Positions 56,381 to 64,000 of a stretch of DNA of 64,000 nt are shown piece after piece. The notes beneath the pieces were generated by a model. The model saw nothing but the letters and a program-made list of their open reading frames with translations. It was not told the DNA's origin and did no database searches. Numbering within the stretch: the stretch's first letter is position 1; every line of letters begins with the position of its first letter. The DNA is taken from the NCBI GenBank assembly GCA_026018925.1, contig JAKSZU010000016.1, forward strand, positions 30,780,877 to 30,844,876, written 5' to 3'. The DNA comes from Tupaia tana (taxonomy: Eukaryota > Chordata > Mammalia > Scandentia > Tupaiidae). Made by a program: the position numbers and the translations under genes.

Positions 56381-56440
56381 GAGTAATGGGAGAGAAGAGT
56401 TCATCAAAAGGAGTAATGGGAGAGAAGAGTTCATCAAAAG
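56381..56440. repeat. Perfect 30-bp tandem duplication
   Basis: Positions 56381-56410 and 56411-56440 are identical (unit begins gagtaatgggagagaag). A recent local duplication. Confidence 0.95.
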
Positions 56441-58167
56441 GAAGTAGATTGAGTATATCATGTTTGATGTAACCTGAATGCTGGATGCAGAAGTGAACAG
56501 AAATATTGTAAGAGATAGGTTTGAAAAATGAGGTTTAGAAGACATTGTGAAAGACCTTGTATAAATCTGAAGACTTGAAGTAACTGGGTACTTTGTAATA
56601 TTGCTAGCAGACAAAAAAAAACAAAAAAAACAAAAACAAAAAAAAGGCAAGGTCAGCTGATGTTTGATAACTGAGCAATTGCTCAATAAATTGTTATTTA
56701 CCTACTCTCAGAGTTAGATCTCTTTTAATGAGTAAAATGTGACATAAGCTCAGCAAATGAATTAGTAACAGAATGTAGTAACAGAATTAGAACATTATTA
56801 CAGGTTTGGTCAAAGCTGTGATGAGACCAACAAGAAATACTAAAGACACATATGTAAAAATTAAACATATGTTCAGAATTGTTCATAAATAAATTCTGCC
56901 ACTAGTGATACGAAATGAATATTTCTAAGCCTTCTACTTTAATACTGAGGTATAATGTGATATCATTCAAATTTACCAGAATAATCAGAACTTGGAAGAA
57001 ATTAAAAAACAATTATTTAACGGTCATGCAACAGTCAACATAAAAAGTATGAATTGGGCAGTTTAAGTAGATTTTTGTTTTTTGATGTTATATTCTGAAC
57101 ATCTGAAATTCTCCTTATATTTTTGAACTTTCACATCTTATGAGATAGAAACTGTTTCTCACCTTAGAAGGTGAAAATGACAAAGGTGTTTATCCCATCC
57201 ACCCTCCCAGCTAAAGTATTGTCTTATGATCTGGTTATGTCTTAATAAATCACACTTGCCTACAACTTTGAATCAGAAGCCAGTGGCACAATGAAGCAGA
57301 AACCGTAGGACTCACTTGTGGTGAATCCAGTATCAACCCCTGCTGCTGGAAGTACAACAATCACAGAAGCAGTGTTATCTTTGGGGAGCCAGTTCTGCAT
57401 GTGACAAGGGCATGCCTTGGACTGCAGTGTCTTAAATATGGTTTTCTAACCATTCTAGAGTTCATGAGATATCCAAAACTCTTTTGGAGAGTTCTTTCTC
57501 TGTTTAAATTAATACTGAAATAACACAAAACTGGTAATGATGGTGGACAACAGTGTATGAACTTCTGGACACTTGTTATCTGTAGAGATGGACTCCTGGC
57601 AGTCCATGGCATAAGTGATTGTAAACTTAACAAAGTCATTACTAATAGTTACTTGAAGTAGACTAGTAAAACCATAATAAATGAAAATCAAAGACTCTGA
57701 ACAGCTGAATGAAAGAAAACTACAAATTCTTGGTCAAGATGTAAAATGAAGAATATTTGTATGACTGTGTCTGCAACTTCTGATCTTTTATGTCATGATG
57801 ATATAGCTAAATACTAAACTCAACATTTGATTCAGAGTCATATGAAGTGGATTCACCGCTTTATTAAGACTCTCATGAAATAGATATAACATCGACTTTT
57901 AGAAAATGCCCCTTCAGTTCTGGGAATAAAGACATAAAGGAGATCTGGAAAACCCAATCCTACCTAAGTGTTCACCTTCCACTGAACCTTCACCAGCAGA
58001 ATCAGGTTCTACCCTCTGTATTTCTTTAATGTACTTCCATGAGTTCACCTGAGAATAATCTTTCAAGAGAAAGTCCATTCTCTTATATATAATTCTCATC
58101 AGTAAAAACTTTACCAATTCAAAGTTTAAAACAATATAATAATAAAAGTTAATAAGAAATAGCCCAA
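56441..58167. other. Non-coding sequence, possible unidentified LTR around 57.2-57.7 kb
   Basis: No SINE and no gene. The 57180-57700 stretch has composition unlike its flanks and could be an old LTR, but I cannot name it. Confidence 0.4.
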
Positions 58168-58437
58168 GGGGTCAGTCCCATAGCACAGCAGTTTAACATA
58201 GTGCATCAGAAGCCAGATCCCACATGATCAACTATACTTTCAGTCCCAATTCCAGTATCTAGAAACACACACTGGGCATGTGCATATACCTGCCCCATGT
58301 CCTGACATGGTAGAGAAATTGATGACAAAGGATTGTGGCCTGACATGCCTCATTAAGGGTGTTTCTCTTTCTCTCTCTTTCTCTGTCTTTTTTTACTCTC
58401 TCTCTCTGGCAAGTACTATGCTCTATGGCAATTAAAG
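58168..58437 (+). mobile_element. tRNA-derived SINE, divergent-head form
   Basis: Head 'ggggtcagtcccatagcacagcag', 'agccagatcccacatgatc', 'acactgggcatgtgc', (tc)n and 'ctctatggcaattaaa'. The end is shared with the copy at 53498. Confidence 0.75.
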
Positions 58438-58489
58438 GGAAAAAGCATACATGAACTATGGGAAAATTGCAAAAGGTTTAACATACGCA

Positions 58490-59961
58490 TCATGAGAACA
58501 ACAGAAAGAGAGAAAGGAGAACTCTTTAGAGTAATAATGGCTGAGATTACAGAGTGAGTGGCAGGGAGAAGGATGGAGCCACAATGAGAGTGCTGCTCAT
58601 CTTCACCCACACACTTCTGAACTCTCAGGTATGTTAACCAAGATTTGTAGAGTCCCATCCCCTTACTCCCCTCCACCCACCCCCCCCCACACACACACAC
58701 TTTCCAAACATCCACTCAAACAAGGATGGCTCCTTTCCTCTCACATACCTCTTAACTCTCAGAAACTGGGAGGCCTTTGGAATATCCAGTTCCAATGACA
58801 AAAGTGCAGGTTGCTAGGTGAGTGTCAGAGAGACAGAACTGCAGCGAGATTATGGATCACCTCCTTCTGCATGCCTCTGAATGGTCAGAATTAACTCCAA
58901 GAAGCTAGGAAGAAATGTATAATCTATCAGATGACCAGAAACCACTGCAAAGGTACAAGAAATATGAGAAACCAGGAAACTATATCTTCCTCAAGAGAAA
59001 ATAGCAACAGACAGTACAACAGTACAATGGAACTTGTGGAAATGTCAGGTAAAGAATTCAGAAAATTCAATGACAAAACTAAATGAGATACAAGAGAAAA
59101 GAGACAATGAACTCCAGAAGATGCAAATAAATTAGAGAATGAGTTCTGGGAGATGAGAAAGTCCTTCCACAATTTGAAAGAAGAAATAGGAATCAGAAAA
59201 AAAGAATCAAATAGAACTGCTAGAGATTACAGGAAATCAAAATCTCCTTTGAAAGTGTTAAAAACAGATTAGGTCATGCAGAAGATAAAATCTCAGATCT
59301 AGGAGACAAATTCTCTGACCTGGAAAAATTACAAAATATAAAAATATATGAGAAAGTCTAGATACTATTAAATTCCCAATCATCTGAATAATTGGTATCC
59401 TAGAACATGAAGAAACTAATAAGGGCATTGATAATCTAGTCCATGAATTCCTAGAAGAAAACTTTATAAACCAAGAGAAGCATTCAAACATCCAGACTCA
59501 AGAAATACAAAAGACCCCAAATAGAATCAACCCAAGAAGATCTTTTCCATGGTACATTCCTAGCCATATTGACCAAAATTGCAGATAAAGATAAGATACT
59601 AAAATTGGCACAAGAGATACATCAAGTTGCCTAGAGAGGTTACCCCATTAGGTTAACTTTGAAGCTCTCATGAGAAACAATGCAAGCAAGTAAAAAAATG
59701 GGAAAATACATCCAAAGTCTTAAATGAAAAACAATTTCAACCAAGATTATTATACCTGGCAAGATTATCCTTCAAATGGGAAGAAAAGATAAAAAATATT
59801 CTCATATAAACAAAACTGGGAAGAATTTACCAACACCAGACCAGGTCTTCAAGAGGTTTTGAAGGGAGTGCTATACCAGGGAAACTAAAGACAGACAGAA
59901 ATAAGAGAAGAAAAACAAAAAACAAAAACAAACAAACAAAAATACAAAAAATAAAAAACAA
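58490..59961 (+). mobile_element. L1 copy 1: 5' region and ORF1 (dead)
   Basis: A 5'-UTR-like stretch leads into ORF1 near 58.9 kb. ORF1 encodes the RNA-binding nucleic-acid chaperone of LINE-1. Visible here are an N-terminal Glu/Lys-rich coiled-coil-like part (59000-59350), and a C-terminal part whose reading ('caaccaagattattatac', 'agaccaggtcttcaagagg') corresponds to the conserved Q-P-R-x-L-Y and R-P-x-L-x-E-x-L-K motifs. Several stops and shifts break the frame. An A-rich stretch at 59910-59960 follows, and the element continues beyond a SINE into the first codons of ORF2. Confidence 0.8.
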
Positions 59962-59973
59962 GAAAATGGCCAA

Positions 59974-60223
59974 CTTGGGACAGACAGATGGCATAATGGT
60001 TACATTGCTGAACTCCTGTATAGTTGACTGTGGTTTAAGTCCCAGACCTGGAGGCTTAAACACACACTGTGCAGGTGCATGCATGCTCAAAATCTCAAGG
60101 GAACAAAGGAGAAGGGATTGCAGCATGGCCATTCTCCTTGGGAGCATGATTTCTCACATTCTGTCTCTGTCTCTCTGATGAGCACACGTGACCTATAGCA
60201 AAAGTCTCTATAAAACTAAAAAG
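59974..60223 (+). mobile_element. tRNA-derived SINE, long form, with 12-bp TSD
   Basis: Perfect TSD gaaaatggccaa at 59962-59973 and 60224-60235. Inserted in the L1 ORF1-ORF2 junction region. Confidence 0.95.
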
Positions 60224-60235
60224 GAAAATGGCCAA

Positions 60236-60315
60236 TTTAATTATAAGAACAAGTCCATAAATATCGATAATAACATCAAATGTTTGTTAATGGATTAAAT
60301 TCTCCAGTCAAGAAG
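60236..60315 (+). mobile_element. L1 copy 1: ORF2 start, truncated
   Basis: 'aaatatcgataataacatc', 'tgttaatggattaaattctc' and 'cagtcaagaagcac' correspond to the conserved ORF2 N-terminus (N-G-L-N-S-P-x-K-K/R-H). The sequence then switches abruptly to the 5' region of a second L1. Confidence 0.68.
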
Positions 60316-61041
60316 CACAGGCTTGCCCACCACCTGCCAGGATATTTAAGCCTGATCTGGTCAGGCCTCCCTGGGTAAGCCTGTACTCGGGGCTTGGGAG
60401 CTACATTGGGACTTTTTATACACCAACCCACACACTGCAATCTTGACTCTCTTCACTAAGTTATATCTCCTTAGCTTGCTACCACCTCATCAAGATCTAA
60501 ACATTTGGCAGAGGAGCCAAGCACCTGAAGTTAACCCTAACTGCTCTGACCTGGGAAACAGAGCCCTCCAATAGAAACACACGTGGGAACTAAGTGTGAA
60601 ATTTCCTTTTTCAGCACTACAGAATCTACTCCAATAAATAGAAAAAATCGAATACTACATCAGGTCACTAGTAATCAGCACAGATCTTGAAGAAACATGA
60701 GAAAACAATGTGGTAACTCTCCCCCAGGTGACCATAGTAACTTCTCACCAACAGTGAAGAGCACTGAGAAATACACAGAAATGTCAGGAAAGAATTTCAA
60801 ATATTCATACTGACAAAACTCAATGAGATGCCAGAGGAAACATACAATCAGTTCCAAGGAATGAGAAAATCATTTCAGGACATGAAAGAAGAATTCCTTA
60901 AAGAAATAGACACCTGAAAAAAGAATCAAGCATAACTTTTGGAAATGAAGAATACAATACAAGAAATAAAAGTTTCCCTAGCGATCATTAACTGCAGATT
61001 GGACCATGTAGAAGAAAGAAAATATACAGTAAATAAATTAA
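60316..61041 (+). mobile_element. L1 copy 2: 5' region and ORF1 N-terminal half (dead)
   Basis: A GC-richer 5'-UTR-like stretch (60316-60600) is followed by ORF1 sequence paralogous to copy 1 ('gaaatgtcaggaaagaattt', 'gacaaaactcaatgagatgcc', 'agaaaatcatttcaggacatg'). It stops before the RNA-binding domain and joins ORF2 sequence at about 61042. Confidence 0.72.
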
Positions 61042-63149
61042 ATGAAAGGCTGGTTCTTTCAGAAGATAAACAAAATTGGCACACCATTAATTAGATTAGT
61101 CAAGAACAGAGAAATAAACCAGATAAATAAAATCAGCAAGGAAATAGGCATTATTACAATGGATATAACAGAAATACAAAATATCATCAGAGAATACTAT
61201 GAGCAGCTATATGCTGACAAACAAGAAAACTTAGATGAGGTGGAAAAATTTCTGGACACATACAACCTACCAAGAGTGAACCAGGAAGAATTAGAAAGTC
61301 TGAATGGACCCATAACAAGCAGTGAGATTGAATCAATAATAAACAGTCTCCCAACAAGGAAGAGCCCAAATCCCAATGACTTTAAATGATTTTACTTCTG
61401 AATTCTACGAAACTTTTAAAGAAGAACTAACCCCAATTTTCCTTAAACTATCTCTAAAAATACAAAAAAAAGGAACCTTCCTGAATTTATTCTATGAAGC
61501 CTCCATCATCTTAGTTCCAAAACCAAACAAGGAGATAAAAAAATAAAGAAAAAAGAAAAGAAAATTTCGGACCCATATCCCTGATGAATACGAATGCAAA
61601 AATTCTCAATATGATACTAGCAAATCATATTCAGCAACATATTAAAAAGATTATACACCATGACCAAATTGGATTTAATCCAGGCATGTAAGGATGTTTC
61701 AAAACAATAAATGTAATACATAACATTAGCAAAAGGAGAGAGAAAAACTATATGATCATAGCAATCACTGCAGAAATCACATTTGATAAAATACACCATC
61801 ACTTCATGATTAAGACTCTCAGCAAAATCTGCACAGAATGGACATTCCTCAACAAAATAAAAGTCATCTATGAAAAACCCACAGCTAGCACTGTACTGAA
61901 TGGCAAAAGCTGAAAGCTTTTCCACTAAAAACTGAAACAAGACAAGGCTGCCCAGTTTCTCCACTCCTTTTTAACACAGTACTGGAAGTTTTAGCTAATG
62001 TAATTAGATAAGAGGTTCAAATAAAAGGAATCCAAATAGGAAAAAAAGAAGTGATGTTATCTCTATTTGCAGATCATATGCTGCTATACATAAAAAGTCC
62101 AAAAGAATCCACAGGATAACTCCTGAAATTGCTAAATTAATATAGTAATGTCACAGAATACAAAATTGACATACAAAAATCTATAGCATTTTTATACACC
62201 AGCAATGGTCAAACTAAGACAAAATTAAAGAAAGAAATCCCATTTACTACATTCACAAAACCAGTAAGATGTCTAGACATAAAGTTTTTTAAAGATGTCA
62301 AAGATCTCTACAAGGAAAACTATGAAATACTAGAAAAAGAAATTTAAAATGATACAAAAAAAGTGGGGAAAAACATCCCATGTTCCTGAATTGGAAGAAT
62401 TAATATAATCAATACATCAATTCTACCCAAATTCATCTACAAATTTATGCAATTCCAATCAAACTACCAGCAATATTCTTCACAGAAATAGAAAAAAAAT
62501 CACAAAATTATACTGGAAGCATAAAAGGCCCAATATTGCCAAAGCAATACTGTTCAAGGGTAGTAAAGTAGGAAGCATCACACTTCCTGACCTAAAGATA
62601 TATCACAAAGCTGTGATAATTAACACAGCATGGTACTGGGGAAAACAACCACAACAACAGGTAGACCAATGGAAAAGAATTGAGAGCCCACAAATGAGCC
62701 CCAAAACACACAGCCAACTGATCCTTGATAAATAGCACAAGACAAGCCAGTAGGAAAAGAAAATCTCTTCAGCAAATGGTGCTTGGAAAACTGATATCCA
62801 CCTGTAGAAGAATGAAGTTGGATCCTTATCTATTACCACTAACAAATATTAACTCAAAATGGATTGAAGATACAACCATAAAACAAATTATAAAAATGTT
62901 AGTGGAAAACACAGGAAAAACTCTTGGAGACCTCAGAGTAGGCAAAGATTTCTTAAAGAAGATCCCCAAAGCACAGGCAATATTCCCAAATATAGACAAA
63001 TGGAACTATATTAGTCTGAGAAGCTTCTCTATAGCAAAAGAAACAATAGCAGAGTGAGAGGACAACTCTCAGAGTGGGAGAATTTATTTGCAAACTATAC
63101 CTCAGATAAGGGACTGATAACCAGGATATACAGAGAATTCAAGCAGCTT

Positions 63150-63203
<54 letters not shown>

Positions 63204-63218
63204 CAGTCCAATTAAAAG
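61042..63218 (+). mobile_element. L1 copy 2: ORF2 from endonuclease end through reverse transcriptase (dead)
   Basis: ORF2 encodes endonuclease and reverse transcriptase of LINE-1. The endonuclease domain is mostly missing. Open pieces remain at 61042-61389 (conserved Y-Y-x-Q-L-Y and N-L-P-R motifs, then the P-N-P-N-D-F variant of the usual P-G-P-D-G-F/S) and 62725-63057 (the K-I-I-x-K-L-like C-terminal region). The RT core region 61930-62100 has QGCPxSPLLFN and then F-A-D-H (62066-62077) where active L1 has F-A-D-D. Stops (for example 61387, 62010) make it inactive. A (CA)n run (63148-63202) sits inside. Confidence 0.9.
63148..63202. repeat. (CATA)n(CA)n microsatellite inside L1
   Basis: About 45-50 bp of alternating sequence in the place of an A/C-rich part of L1 ORF2. 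Confidence 0.92.
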
Positions 63219-63227
63219 ATGGGAAAA

Positions 63228-63503
63228 GGAGACCAGTAGTTGGCGTAATGGCTATGTCACTGGACTCCCATATAGTTGACCACAGTTCGAGTCTCAGACC
63301 CGGTGGCTTAAACTCACGCCAGGTGCGTGTGTGTGCATGCCCAAGATCCTGAGAGGAGAATGGAGGAGAAGGGATTGTGGCATGGCCATTCCTCCTAGGG
63401 GGTGATTTTTCTTTCTGTTTCTCTCTCTCTCTCTGTCTTTCTGGTGAGCGCACACGCTCTAGAGCAAAAATCTCTCTCTCAAAAAAAAAAAAAAAAAAAA
63501 AGT
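63228..63503 (+). mobile_element. tRNA-derived SINE, long form, inserted in L1
   Basis: TSD atgggaaaa at 63219-63227 and 63504-63512. Head 'ggagaccagtagttggcgtaatgg', long A-tail (63481-63500). Confidence 0.94.
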
Positions 63504-64000
63504 ATGGGAAAATGAACTGACAGACAATTCTCTGAAGAAGACATATGAACAACCCAAAAGCATATGAAAACGCCCCTCACATCTCTTATTATACAGGAAA
63601 TGCAAATCAAAACCACAATGAGACACCACTTAACCCTAGTCCGAATGGCTAATTTTTTTTTAAATAAATAATGATAAGTGCTGGAGAGGCTGTGGTGAAA
63701 GGGAAACTCTCCTACACTGTTGGTGCGAATGCAAATTAGTACAACCACTTTGGATAATGATACAGAGATTCCTCAGAAACCTACAAATAGAACTACCATA
63801 CGACCCAGTAACTCCACTCTTAGGTATTTACCCAAAAGATAGAAAAACCTCTGTCAGAAAAACACTTGCACATCCATGTTTATTGCAGCATTATTTATAA
63901 TTGCTAGGACATGGAATCGACCCGAATTTCCAAAAGTTGTTGATTGGATTTAAAAATGTGGCAAATGTACTCTATGAAATACTACTCAGCCATAAAAAAA
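63504..64000 (+). mobile_element. L1 copy 2: ORF2 3' part, continuing past the window edge
   Basis: 'gacagacaattctctgaag', 'gaaatgcaaatcaaaaccac', 'aagtgctggagaggctgtgg' and at the edge 'tgaaatactactcagccat' are conserved L1 ORF2 3' words. The 3' UTR and tail must lie beyond position 64000. Confidence 0.88.

Noticed and set aside
58490..60315. HAL1 (half-L1, ORF1-only element)
   Set aside because: Sequence after ORF1 matches the ORF2 N-terminal codons, so a truncated L1 is more likely, though HAL1 is not fully excluded.
61042..61389. 115-codon open frame that looks like a gene
   Set aside because: It is the linker region of L1 ORF2, part of a broken retrotransposon.
63148..63202. Short regularly repeated sequences considered as a CRISPR array
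   Set aside because: They are dinucleotide microsatellites, and the organism is a mammal. No repeat-spacer architecture anywhere.

Overview
The window is gene-free mammalian euchromatin, AT-rich and packed with transposable elements. I see no intact protein-coding exon and no complete functional RNA gene. Every longer open frame I examined reads through a SINE, an L1 remnant, a microsatellite or unassigned sequence with no recognisable domain. Placental mammal origin is supported by MLT1/MaLR LTRs, L1 of several ages, Tigger-, hAT- and mariner-type DNA transposon remnants, L2/MIR fragments and a retroposed U6 snRNA. There is no Alu, B1/B2, or carnivore, ruminant or equine SINE that I recognise. 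Instead one tRNA-derived SINE family dominates, with more than 50 copies. It has A-box and B-box promoter motifs, a CpG-rich body, a (TCTC)n stretch and an A-rich tail. Several copies keep intact CpGs, promoter boxes, target-site duplications (TSDs) and long tails, so the family was active recently. A colugo (Dermoptera) or another lineage with its own tRNA SINEs is my best guess; this is inference, not proof.

Layout: 0-9.7 kb holds MIR and L1 remnants plus long and short SINEs. From 9.7 to 13.1 kb there is a Tigger MITE and two MLT1 LTRs, one of them split by an L1 3'-end insertion whose 5' end carries an inverted copy of nearby DNA. From 15.0 to 18.0 kb an old L1 is cut by four SINEs. Then follow an MLT1 LTR (18.8-19.2 kb), a SINE-rich block (20-24.5 kb), a long retroviral-type LTR (25.2-26.1 kb), and a SINE-poor block (24.5-33 kb, three decayed SINEs). 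From 33 to 54 kb there are many SINEs, a U6 retropseudogene, an hAT MITE, L2 pieces, LTRs at 40.1 and 47.5 kb, a split MLT1 at 41.3-42.1 kb, and mariner-like MITEs. MLT1-type LTRs lie at 53.8 and 55.9 kb. From about 58.5 kb to the right edge two L1 elements lie in tandem, and the second runs off the window.

No operon-like or functional gene interplay exists here. The interest lies in insertion history: nested insertions, SINE modularity, tandem growth at SINE heads, local template-switch products and the compound L1 event at 9.76-11.70 kb. I found no new biological system. Element family names come from memory of consensus sequences and were not checked against a repeat library.
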